From a bacterium (GTDB lineage Bacteria > Planctomycetota > UBA1135 > GCA-002686595): a stretch of 38,159 nt of DNA. The translations under genes were made by a program, and so were the position numbers. Where the stretch lies: the NCBI GenBank assembly GCA_024226735.1, contig JAAELL010000408.1, positions 1 to 38,159 on the forward strand, written 5' to 3'. Below the pieces are notes generated by a model. It was not told the origin of the DNA. It was given only the letters and a program-made list of their open reading frames with translations, and ran no database searches. Shown here piece after piece: positions 16,701-24,286 of this stretch; within the stretch, counting starts at the first letter, position 1; every line of letters begins with the position of its first letter.

Positions 16701-17549
16701 ATGCCTCCTTCCCTGTCGATGTGGCGCATTCCACTCTTGCTCTCGCTCGCGCTCGTCGGCTGCGCTCGGAAGCGTTCCGCGCCCGAGTGGGCCGAGGTCG
16801 TCGCCTGGGACGCCGATCCAGCGGTCGTCACCGACGCGGGCCTGCGGGCGCGCATCGCCGAGCTTGCGCTCCCCTGGCACGTCCGTCATGCAGCGTCGGG
16901 AATCGAGCTCTTGCTCGTCCCCGCGGGGACGTACGAGCGCGGCGCCGCCGAGGGCGACACCGAAGCGGCGAGTGACGAGCAGCCGCGTCATCGGGTGAGC
17001 GTCGCGCAGCCGTTCTACATCGGGCGCTTCGAGGTGACCCAAGGCGAATGGCAGCACGTGCTCGGAACCGAGCCGAGCCACTTCGATGGCGAGCCACGCC
17101 GACCGGTCGAGAACGTCACCTACTTCGAGGTCCAGGAGTTTCTCGAGCGCGCGGCGCTGGTGCTGCCGACCGAGGGCGAGTGGGAGTACGCCTGCCGCGC
17201 CGGCGAGGAGGCCGCGCGCCACGGCGCGCTCGATGACGTCGCGTGGTACCGGAGCAACGCGGAGTCGATGACGCACCCCGTCGGCGGGAAAGCGACGAAC
17301 GCCCTCGGTCTGCACGACATGCTCGGCAACGTCTGGGAGTGGACGTCGACGTGGTACGAGTCCGACACCTACGCGGCGTGTGTTGACGGAGTCGACGCGA
17401 AGCATGGGCCGCCCGGTGGGCTCCAGATGGTGTTGCGCGGAGGCTCGTGGTACGACGCCGCCGTGCGCGCGCGGGCGTCGGCGCGCTACTCTGCCCCGTG
17501 GCCGTTCGAGGCGGGGCACGTGGGCCTGCGCGTCGTGCGTACACCTTGA
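16701..17549 (+). CDS. SUMF1/FGE-domain lipoprotein, probably non-catalytic
   Basis: A 282-residue protein from ATG 16701 (a second ATG at 16719 is equally usable). The signal peptide ends in a lipobox, LALVGC, with Cys21 lipidated. Residues ~65-282 form a formylglycine-generating-enzyme-like (SUMF1) domain: LVPAGTYERG, FYIGRFEVTQGEWQHVLG, RPVENVTYFEVQEF, LPTEGEWEYACRAG, LGLHDMLGNVWEWTSTWY and VLRGGSWYDAAVRARASARY. True FGEs need a cysteine two and seven residues after the RGGSW tryptophan to bind copper; here these positions are Asp252 and Ala257. The protein is therefore probably a binding or structural relative, as many planctomycete SUMF1 proteins are. It precedes the ABC-2 ATPase gene by 56 bases. 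Confidence 0.9.
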   Translation: MPPSLSMWRIPLLLSLALVGCARKRSAPEWAEVVAWDADPAVVTDAGLRARIAELALPWHVRHAASGIELLLVPAGTYERGAAEGDTEAASDEQPRHRVSVAQPFYIGRFEVTQGEWQHVLGTEPSHFDGEPRRPVENVTYFEVQEFLERAALVLPTEGEWEYACRAGEEAARHGALDDVAWYRSNAESMTHPVGGKATNALGLHDMLGNVWEWTSTWYESDTYAACVDGVDAKHGPPGGLQMVLRGGSWYDAAVRARASARYSAPWPFEAGHVGLRVVRTP

Positions 17550-17605
17550 TGCAATCCAAACGGATTCGGCGCTATCCCCGCGCTCGGACAGTAGGATCCC
17601 TGCTC

Positions 17606-18559
17606 ATGTCTGCGCTCGAGATCCGATCTCTGCACAAACGCTACGGAAGGCTGCGCGTGGTCGAGGATCTCTCGCTGCGCGTCGGTCGCGGAGAGATCTA
17701 CGGGCTGCTCGGTCCCAACGGCTCGGGCAAGACGACGACGCTCTCGTGCGCGCTCGGTCTCCTGCGACCGACGTCGGGACAGATTGACGTGCTAGGCGAG
17801 CCTGTGCGCCACCTCGCTCGCACGCAGGGGCGCGTCGGGGCGGTGTTCGACCGGCCGTCGCACGTCGCGGGCATGACGGTGAAGCAGAACATGGCCTACG
17901 CCGCGCGGTTGCGCGGCTTCGATCCGCGGCATCGCGCCGGTCGCTCCGCGGCCGAGGCGCTCGAGCGCCTCGGGATCGCCGATCTCAGGCGGCGTCGCGC
18001 CGGCAAGCTGTCGCTGGGCCAGGCCAAGCGCCTCGCGATCGCGGCGGCGCTCGCCGGCGACCCGGAGCTGCTCGTCCTCGACGAACCGCTGTCGGGGCTC
18101 GATACCCTCGGCGTGCGCTCGATGTTGGCTTTGGTGCGCGAGCTCGCTGGCGAGGGGCTGACGGTCGTTCTTTCGAGCCACCGGCTGCACGAGATGGAGC
18201 AGGTCGTCACGCACGCCGGCGTCCTGCTGAGTGGCCGGATCGTGCGCGAGGGCTCACTCGACGAGCTCCTCGCGGCGCGACGGGGACGCTACACGATCAC
18301 GATCGACGACGGCCCGCGCGCGCGCGCCGCGATCGAGCACATGCCTGGGGTCGAGGTTCTCGGCTCGGCGACGAGCCCGGAGGGCGAGCGCATCGACGCA
18401 CGCTTCACGGACATCGGCGCCGCTGCCGTCAACCGCGTCCTCGTCGAGTCGGGCTGCGCCGTATCGGCGCTCGAGCCGGTCACCAGCAGCCTGCAGGCCG
18501 TCTTCGAGGAGCTGGCGGACGCTGATTCCGCGAGCGGGTCCGAGGGCCGCGTCGCATGA
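17606..18559 (+). CDS. ABC transporter ATP-binding protein (ABC-2 type)
   Basis: A 317-residue protein from ATG 17606; the upstream open frame overlaps the SUMF1 gene. Walker A is GPNGSGKT (36-43), the signature is LSLGQAKR (135-142), Walker B is ELLVLDE (154-160), and the switch region is VVLSSHRLHEMEQ. The Q-loop position reads VFDRPSHV, without the usual Gln, as in several bacitracin/ABC-2 type ATPases. About 90 residues after the nucleotide-binding domain form the C-terminal extension typical of this group (YTITIDDGPRARAAIEHM). It pairs with the permease that starts within its stop codon (ATGA). Confidence 0.92.
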   Translation: MSALEIRSLHKRYGRLRVVEDLSLRVGRGEIYGLLGPNGSGKTTTLSCALGLLRPTSGQIDVLGEPVRHLARTQGRVGAVFDRPSHVAGMTVKQNMAYAARLRGFDPRHRAGRSAAEALERLGIADLRRRRAGKLSLGQAKRLAIAAALAGDPELLVLDEPLSGLDTLGVRSMLALVRELAGEGLTVVLSSHRLHEMEQVVTHAGVLLSGRIVREGSLDELLAARRGRYTITIDDGPRARAAIEHMPGVEVLGSATSPEGERIDARFTDIGAAAVNRVLVESGCAVSALEPVTSSLQAVFEELADADSASGSEGRVA

Positions 18560-19413
18560 GGGGCACCTTGCGCGCATTCCGCGCGGAGGCCTACCGGATG
18601 CCGCGCGCGCGCAGCCTCTGGGTTGGCGCCGTCTTCCTCGCCGCCGTTCCCGCCGTGCGTGTCTGGGCGGCGTACCTCGCGCGCGCGGCGGAGATCGCCG
18701 AACGCAAGCTCGCCGGCCGATCCGCTCCGGCCGCCCTCGAGAGCGGCGACGGTTGGGCGCCGCTCGTCGACGGCTGGCATGCGGGGCTCGTGCTCGGCGC
18801 ACTGCTCCTGCTCGTGCACGCAGCGCGTTCCATCGCATCGGATCGTGACAGCGGTGTTCTGCGTCCGGCGGTGACGCGCGGCGTGACGCGCTCGGGCACG
18901 GTGCTCGGCCGCGCCTTGCTCGCTCCCGTACTCGTCGTCGGCGTCGCGGCTGCGAGCGGCGCGGGCGCCTTCGCGGTCGCGCAAAGCCTGTTCGACTTCG
19001 GACCGCTCGTCGAGGACGGCTACGAGCTGATGAGCGTCGCCGACTTGCGCCGCGAGCTCACCTCCGCCGTTCTCGCGGCGCTGCCGGCACTGCTTGCGCT
19101 GTACGGTTTCGGGCTGTTCGTTTCGGCGCTGGGTCGTTCGGCGACTGGGGCGCTCAGCGTCGCCCTCGCGCTGTACCTGGGCTTCGACCTGTTCAAAGAG
19201 GTGCTCGGGGACGACGCCTACTTCGCTTTTGCCGCGCACGTTCCATCGCTCGTCGATACGTCCGCGATGGGCGAGATGTCCGGCCTCGCGCGCGGCTTCT
19301 CGGACGCGGGCTTCCCTCCCGCGCTCTTGCGTCTCGATTACTTGATGAGTTTGCCGCAAGCGGTGATCCTCGTGGTGCTCGCCTGTCTGGCGATGCACAG
19401 GCGAGCGCTCTGA
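18556..19413 (+). CDS. ABC-2 type transporter permease
   Basis: A 285-residue membrane protein with about six hydrophobic segments, for example SLWVGAVFLAAVPAVRVWAA, HAGLVLGALLLLVHAARSI, LAPVLVVGVAAASGAGAFAV, LAALPALLALYGFGLFVSAL, GALSVALALYLGFDLF and the C-terminal PQAVILVVLACLAM. SDRDSGVLRPAVTRGVTRSG is the cytoplasmic loop seen in ABC-2 permeases of the NatB/YhgE-like type. It starts in the ATPase stop codon and is followed 28 bases later by a PDZ lipoprotein gene. Substrate unknown. Confidence 0.88.
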   Translation: MRGTLRAFRAEAYRMPRARSLWVGAVFLAAVPAVRVWAAYLARAAEIAERKLAGRSAPAALESGDGWAPLVDGWHAGLVLGALLLLVHAARSIASDRDSGVLRPAVTRGVTRSGTVLGRALLAPVLVVGVAAASGAGAFAVAQSLFDFGPLVEDGYELMSVADLRRELTSAVLAALPALLALYGFGLFVSALGRSATGALSVALALYLGFDLFKEVLGDDAYFAFAAHVPSLVDTSAMGEMSGLARGFSDAGFPPALLRLDYLMSLPQAVILVVLACLAMHRRAL

Positions 19414-19441
19414 GGCTTCGGCGCCGACGCGGACCCCGACC

Positions 19442-20356
19442 ATGATCCACCCTCGACTCCTGCGCCCGGCTCTGTTCGCGCTTCTGGCGTTCGGCTGCAC
19501 GTCGAAGCCGATCGGTGCGATTCCCGAGCCGTTTCTCGAGACGCTCGCCTGGGCCGCCGCGAGCGACGCGGAGGGGGCGTTCCTCGGGCTCAAGGTGCGC
19601 GAGAACGACAGCGGCTCCCTCGACGAGCTCGCGTTCGAGCCCGGCGTGCGCGTCACGCGCGTGATCGAGAACTCGCCGGCGAAGGCCGCGGGCTTCGCCG
19701 TCGGCGACATCGTGCTCACGTGGGACGGGGCGGCAGTCGACGATCCGCGCGATCTCGATGAGTTGTTGCGCACCGCGTCGGCGGGGAAGAGCGTTACGCT
19801 CGAGACACGACGCGGCGACTCGGTGTTCGCGGTCGAGGCGATTCTTGCCGGAGCGGCGGGCGAGACCGAAAGGCCGGCGCCCGAGCTCCTGTACCGCGCC
19901 GATCCGTCGCGTTCGGGCGCGGGGTGGCTCGGCGGACGCGGCGGCGTCGTGCTCGTCGCCTCGCCCGAGGACGGGCCGTTTCCGTCCGCGGGCATTCCGG
20001 TGAAGAGCGTCGTCATGGCGCTGGACGGCGTCGCGGTCCAGTCGGAGCGCTCGCTGATTCGCCGTATGCAGGACCTGCCTCCGGGCACAGAGGTCGAAGT
20101 CGACTACGTGTCGCCGGAGGGGGAGTCGCGCTCGAGGAGCGTCGAGCTCCTCGCCCCGCCCACGCGCGTGACCGAAGTGTCGGTCCCGGTGCTGTTCACC
20201 TACGTCGCCGAGCCCGAGGACGACGAGACGCGGTTCGTCCTGTTGGATCTGTGGTTCATCTCGCTCTTCCGCTATCGCCGCGAGGGCGGCGAGAGGGAGT
20301 GGCGCTTCCTGCGGTTCTTCACGTTCTCCAAGGGCGTTGGGGAGCTGACGCAATGA
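19442..20356 (+). CDS. PDZ-domain lipoprotein
   Basis: A 304-residue protein. The signal peptide ends LLAFGC (Cys19), a slightly irregular lipobox. Residues ~42-130 form a PDZ domain (GAFLGLKVREN, then GVRVTRVIENSPAKAAGFAV, GDIVLTWDGAAVDDPRDL), the HtrA/RseP-type ligand-binding fold. Residues ~150-225 look like a second, more divergent PDZ (GGVVLVASPEDGPFPSAGIP, VKSVVMALDGVAVQSERSLI). No protease domain is present, so it is likely a scaffold or substrate sensor in the envelope. It lies between an ABC-2 transporter and two FG-GAP proteins with gaps of 28 and 13 bases. Confidence 0.85.
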   Translation: MIHPRLLRPALFALLAFGCTSKPIGAIPEPFLETLAWAAASDAEGAFLGLKVRENDSGSLDELAFEPGVRVTRVIENSPAKAAGFAVGDIVLTWDGAAVDDPRDLDELLRTASAGKSVTLETRRGDSVFAVEAILAGAAGETERPAPELLYRADPSRSGAGWLGGRGGVVLVASPEDGPFPSAGIPVKSVVMALDGVAVQSERSLIRRMQDLPPGTEVEVDYVSPEGESRSRSVELLAPPTRVTEVSVPVLFTYVAEPEDDETRFVLLDLWFISLFRYRREGGEREWRFLRFFTFSKGVGELTQ

Positions 20357-20369
20357 GGGGACTGGTGCA

Positions 20370-21953
20370 ATGAGCTGGACGATCGCGCTCGCGCTCGCGG
20401 CGTTCGCGGGCGAGGACGTGCGCTACGTCGATGCCACGATCGAGCTGGAAGAGGACCTTCTCGCCTGGCGCTTCGTCGACGTGACGGGCGACGGAAAGGA
20501 CGAGCTGTGCCTGGCGGTGGGCGGCACGAGCGGGCGCGAGGTCCGCGTGCACGAGGTCGCTCCGCACCGGATCGCCACGGAGCCGCGCTACGTGGTCCCG
20601 GTCCTGGACGACGTGCTCGCGTTCACGTTCGCCGACGTGCGCGCAGAAGAGGGGCGTGAGCTCGTCTTTCTGACGCGCACAGGAGCCTGGTCCTATTCGC
20701 CCACGCTCGAGGGCTACCGCGGCAACATCGCGCGTCTGGTCGAGAGCGACCTTTTGTACGACGTACCGGACCCGCGCGCCCTGCCCTATTGGAAGTACGT
20801 CCTCCACGGCGACACCGACGGCGGGTTCGAGCACCTCTTGCTGCCGGACCGCCGCAGCTTCTCGATCTGGTCGCCGGCGCCGGATGCGGATGGCGCGGAT
20901 GGCCCGTCGACGTACGTTCGCAAGAGCTCCTACGCGGAGACCGTCGGTGCGTTTCAGCCCGCACGGGACCCCGACGGGCGAACGGACGGCTCCGACGAGG
21001 AGCGCGACGACGATGGTCCGTTGATCGAAGTGGACGGGCCCGTCGACGGGAAGGTGCTTCTGCGCGAGGACGAATCCGGCTCGGATCTCCTCGCCAGCGG
21101 GCGCTCGTTCTCGGCCCCGGCCGTCCTCGACGTCGACGGCGACGGCCGAGACGACATGTTGCGGCGGCGCGGCAAGAAGATATTCGTCTACATCGGCACC
21201 GCCGCCGGGCTGCCCGCCGAGCCGACGCGCGTCGAGAAGTTCCCCGAGTACCTGCGCCGCGACTCGGAACGGCTCGACCTGCGCGTGATCGACCTCGACG
21301 GCGACGGCGACGTCGACTTGCTCGCGCGCTGGACCCAGGACTCGGACGGGCTCGAGAATTCGAAGGTGACGCTGCAGATGCTGGAGAACGACGGCACGCG
21401 GCTTCTGCCCGAGAAACCGATCCAGCTGATGCGTTTCGAAGCGGCGATCCTGCGCACGGAAGTCACCGACGTCGACCAAGACGGGGCACCGGATCTCGTC
21501 GTTCGTAAGTTCGAGATGCCGGGACTGATGGATACGGTGACGGGGCTGGAGTTCAAGTCGACCCACCTCTTGTTCCCCGGCGACCCCGGAAACGGGCTGC
21601 AGTTCGCCCGCCGCCCGGCGTTGAAGCAGGTCGAGACCTTCGACGAGGAGACGTTCCTCGGCGTGGTCGCGAACCGCAGCTTGCGTCTGGATTGCGACGG
21701 TGACGGAATCGCCGACCTCGTCGAGATCGACGTGCGCGGCCGCGTCGCGATCCGGCGCTTGGCCAAGCGCAGCAGCCGGTTGCGGGGCGACTCGTGGAGC
21801 CTCGAGGAAGATCCGTGGAAGCGCTTCGAGGTGCGCGGCGACATCTCATCGCTCGCCGTGCGCGACCTGAACGGGGATGGTCTCGGCGACGTCGTCAGCC
21901 GCGGAGAGAACTCTCTGACTGTGTTGCTCTCGGCGGGAGGCAGGGGGAGATGA
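20370..21953 (+). CDS. FG-GAP/VCBS repeat protein (first of a pair)
   Basis: A 527-residue protein from ATG 20370, with AGGGGA about 10 bases upstream. It has a short signal peptide (WTIALALAAFAG). Calcium-loop motifs of the FG-GAP/VCBS type recur through the protein: DVTGDGKDELCLAV near 35, VDGDGRDDMLRRRG near 255, IDLDGDGDVDLLARW near 310, DVDQDGAPDLVVRKF near 370, LDCDGDGIADLVEID near 445 and DLNGDGLGDVVSRGE near 505. These Dx[DN]GDGxxD loops normally fold as blades of a beta-propeller and bind Ca2+. It is exported, with no catalytic domain seen. The last four bases overlap the next, related gene. Confidence 0.88.
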   Translation: MSWTIALALAAFAGEDVRYVDATIELEEDLLAWRFVDVTGDGKDELCLAVGGTSGREVRVHEVAPHRIATEPRYVVPVLDDVLAFTFADVRAEEGRELVFLTRTGAWSYSPTLEGYRGNIARLVESDLLYDVPDPRALPYWKYVLHGDTDGGFEHLLLPDRRSFSIWSPAPDADGADGPSTYVRKSSYAETVGAFQPARDPDGRTDGSDEERDDDGPLIEVDGPVDGKVLLREDESGSDLLASGRSFSAPAVLDVDGDGRDDMLRRRGKKIFVYIGTAAGLPAEPTRVEKFPEYLRRDSERLDLRVIDLDGDGDVDLLARWTQDSDGLENSKVTLQMLENDGTRLLPEKPIQLMRFEAAILRTEVTDVDQDGAPDLVVRKFEMPGLMDTVTGLEFKSTHLLFPGDPGNGLQFARRPALKQVETFDEETFLGVVANRSLRLDCDGDGIADLVEIDVRGRVAIRRLAKRSSRLRGDSWSLEEDPWKRFEVRGDISSLAVRDLNGDGLGDVVSRGENSLTVLLSAGGRGR

Positions 21954-23596
21954 TGAACACGTTGGTATGGATGCTCGCGAGCACGATCCTCGCGCCGCAA
22001 GACCCCGCGCTCCTCGAGTCGAAGGTGACGGTCACCCGCGGTCAGGCCGTTCTCGCCCTGCGCGACTTCGACGGCGACGGCGACTCGGATCTCCTGCGCA
22101 TCGACGACGCCGGCGTCTCGCTGCGCTTCTTCGCGAAAGGGCACTTTCCGCCCGAGGACGACCTGCACCTCGCTTGGCCGTCGGAGCGGGTTGCGTGGGA
22201 CCTGACAGATCTCGACGGCGACGGAACGAGCGAGGTCATGATGATCACCGACGGACGCGAGGTGCGCATCTGGCGTCCGACTCCCGCCGGTTTCGGCGAC
22301 AGCGAGCTACTGCTCGAGGCGTCGAGCTACCTGCCGGCCGGGGTCAGCCGCATGGACTTCGCGCGCGATGTCGACGGCGACGGGATGTCGGACATCGTGC
22401 TGCCCGAATCCGGCCGGTACCGCATTCACCTGCGCCGAGAGGAGGGCTGGGCCGCGCCGATCGAGGTGGCATTCGAGCCCAAGATCTCCTACACGCTCGG
22501 CAACCCTCGCTCGCTCAGCTCGAAGTTCGGTCAGAGCGTCTCCCTTCCTTGGTTCAGCGTCGAGGACATCGACGGCGACGGCCACGTCGATCTCGTCTCG
22601 CGCCTGAGCGACGAGGTCGCGTTCCACATCGCGCGCGGCGGACTGCCGGCCGAGCCGACCTGGACGCTCGATCTCGCGGGGTTGCGGGACCAGCTTCCCG
22701 ACCGTGGCGACTTCGACTTCGACGACCTCCTGTCGAACATCCCGATGCGCGTCGAGTGGCGTATCGCCGATCTCGACGGCAAAGCGCCGAACGATCTGGT
22801 CCTCATGCTGGGCTCGACGTTCAAGGTGTACTGGGGCGGTTCGGTGACCGGCCCGAACCGATCGCCGGACCAGCTCCTCAAGTCGAGCGGGAACGTGCTG
22901 CACTTCTTCGTGCGCGACGTGCTCGGTGACGGGCTGCCCGAGCTGCAGATCTCGCGTGGGGAGAGGATCTCGCTCGGTCGCGTTCTGCGCTACCTGATCC
23001 TGCCGGGCAAGGTCGATTTCGACCTCTTCACCTACCAGAACGACGAAGGCACGTTCAGCATGACGCCGACCAAACGCGCGACGTTGTCGCTCGCGATTCC
23101 GCGTCTGCTCTCGCTCATGAATGACGACGAGCTCGAGGTGGCGGTGGAGGCTCAGCTCGAGATCCCCGCGCTGCGCACCGCGTTCGACGACGACGGGGTA
23201 CGGGACGATGTCGTCGATCTGCGCGACGCGCACCTCGTCGTCTACACCGGCTGCGCCCCCGACCCGGCAGACGTCAAGGGGCGCAACTTCGAGCACGATG
23301 ACTTCGATGCGCAGATCGAGGAGCTCGTCCTGAAGGACTTGGACGAGCTCGAGGACGGCGGTACGCACACCGTCGACCTCGGCGCGCTCGAGGAGTGGAT
23401 CTTGACCATCGGTGCCGAGCTGCGCGCCGCTTGCGAGGGCAAGAAGCCGCTCGTAAAGCACGCTCTGCTCGCTGACGCCGAGGACCGCGAGCTGTTCCTG
23501 CGCGACGTCGACGGGGATGGCCGCGACGACTACGTCGTCATCGAGGAACGCAAGGACGAGGTGTTCGTCACGTTCCTCGTGCGCCCGGCGAAGTAG
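21950..23596 (+). CDS. FG-GAP/VCBS repeat protein (second of a pair)
   Basis: A 548-residue protein from ATG 21950 (a second ATG follows directly at 21953). A ribosome site GGGAGG lies just upstream. Signal peptide NTLVWMLASTILA. Repeats include LRDFDGDGDSDLLRID, LDGDGTSEVMMITDG, DVDGDGMSDIVLPES, EDIDGDGHVDLVSRL, ADLDGKAPNDLVLML and DVDGDGRDDYVVIEE. It shares the order of repeats and the phrase GLPAEPT with the upstream protein, so the two arose by duplication. The C-terminal third (residues ~380-510) is different and acidic. It ends the cluster; a short 18-base tandem duplication spans its stop codon. Confidence 0.88.
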   Translation: MMNTLVWMLASTILAPQDPALLESKVTVTRGQAVLALRDFDGDGDSDLLRIDDAGVSLRFFAKGHFPPEDDLHLAWPSERVAWDLTDLDGDGTSEVMMITDGREVRIWRPTPAGFGDSELLLEASSYLPAGVSRMDFARDVDGDGMSDIVLPESGRYRIHLRREEGWAAPIEVAFEPKISYTLGNPRSLSSKFGQSVSLPWFSVEDIDGDGHVDLVSRLSDEVAFHIARGGLPAEPTWTLDLAGLRDQLPDRGDFDFDDLLSNIPMRVEWRIADLDGKAPNDLVLMLGSTFKVYWGGSVTGPNRSPDQLLKSSGNVLHFFVRDVLGDGLPELQISRGERISLGRVLRYLILPGKVDFDLFTYQNDEGTFSMTPTKRATLSLAIPRLLSLMNDDELEVAVEAQLEIPALRTAFDDDGVRDDVVDLRDAHLVVYTGCAPDPADVKGRNFEHDDFDAQIEELVLKDLDELEDGGTHTVDLGALEEWILTIGAELRAACEGKKPLVKHALLADAEDRELFLRDVDGDGRDDYVVIEERKDEVFVTFLVRPAK

Positions 23597-23616
23597 CCGA
23601 TCCCAGCGAAGTAGCC
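23588..23616. repeat. 18-base tandem duplication at the FG-GAP gene stop
   Basis: The 11-base sequence GCGAAGTAGCC occurs at 23588-23598 and again at 23606-23616, a period of 18 bases. The first copy contains the TAG stop of the FG-GAP gene. It looks like a small replication-slippage duplication in the gap between convergent genes. Confidence 0.6.
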
Positions 23617-23638
23617 AATCATATGCAGCAGCGCTCGA

Positions 23639-24157
23639 TTACTCGTCGATCGCCAAGAAGCGGACGATGTCGAGCGACGAGAGGATCCCCTTGACGCGCC
23701 CGTCGTCGACGACGAGCACGCGGTGGATGCGCTCGGTGGCCATCGTCTTGCACACGTCCGACAGCTGGGCGTCGAGGCCGACCGAGATGACGCTGGGGTT
23801 CATCCAGTCGCCGACGGTCTCCGAGCCCATGACGCCGTCGCTGTAGTCGTCCTTCGCGAAGAAGGCCTCGTCGCCCGTGCGCTCGTCGCGCAGCTCCTCA
23901 TCGATCGGGTCGACGAGGTAGTAGTGGTTGCGCTGGCTCGCGATCCCACCTTCGTCGACGTGGCTGCTGCGCGCGATGTCGAAAGCCGTCATGACGCCGG
24001 CCAGCTCGCCGCCCGGTGTGAGAACCGGTGCGCCGCTGATGCGATACTCCTCGAGCATGCGTACGGCCTCGGGGATCGAAGTCGTCGTCGTCAAGCAGAC
24101 GACGTCGGTTTGCATGAGATCGCGGGCTTTGCAGGCGAGCCTGTCCGTCGTGGTCAT
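23639..24157 (-). CDS. Tandem CBS-domain protein
   Basis: A 172-residue protein from ATG 24157, chosen because AGGAACC lies at a suitable distance upstream; a GTG at 24193 would add 12 residues. Two CBS domains are visible: ARDLMQTDVVCLTTTTSIPE ... YRISGAPVLTPGGELAGVMT (about 10-65) and VGDWMNPSVISVGLDAQLSD ... RIHRVLVVDDGRVKGILSSL (about 110-168). A ~45-residue acidic insert joins them. CBS pairs bind adenine nucleotides and regulate a partner; this one is stand-alone with no attached catalytic domain. No operon partner is evident. Confidence 0.9.
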   Translation of the reverse strand: MTTTDRLACKARDLMQTDVVCLTTTTSIPEAVRMLEEYRISGAPVLTPGGELAGVMTAFDIARSSHVDEGGIASQRNHYYLVDPIDEELRDERTGDEAFFAKDDYSDGVMGSETVGDWMNPSVISVGLDAQLSDVCKTMATERIHRVLVVDDGRVKGILSSLDIVRFLAIDE

Positions 24158-24250
24158 GTCGTCGGTTCCTGTTTCCACGGAGGGAGTGTTCACAGGTATC
24201 TTCGTACGAGGTTGGCGTAGCGGACGCCTAGTCGAAGGGCGTAGAAGGGT

Positions 24251-24270
24251 TCGGATGCGTACGCATTCGA
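24251..24270. promoter_or_regulatory. 20-bp near-perfect palindrome upstream of the CBS gene
   Basis: TCGGATGCGTACGCATTCGA is symmetric about 24260/24261 with a perfect 12-bp core (ATGCGTACGCAT) and a single mismatch in the flanks. It lies 94 bases upstream of the CBS gene start and 17 bases past the end of the large anchored-protein gene, both on the minus strand. Without a loop it suits a dimeric DNA-binding protein better than a terminator. Confidence 0.35.
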
Positions 24271-24286
24271 GGCTCCCAAGTGCTCG

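Noticed and set aside
17554..17567. AATCC ... GGATT hairpin before the ABC-2 ATPase gene
   Set aside because: Only 5-bp arms with a 4-base loop and no T-run; too weak to call a terminator or operator.
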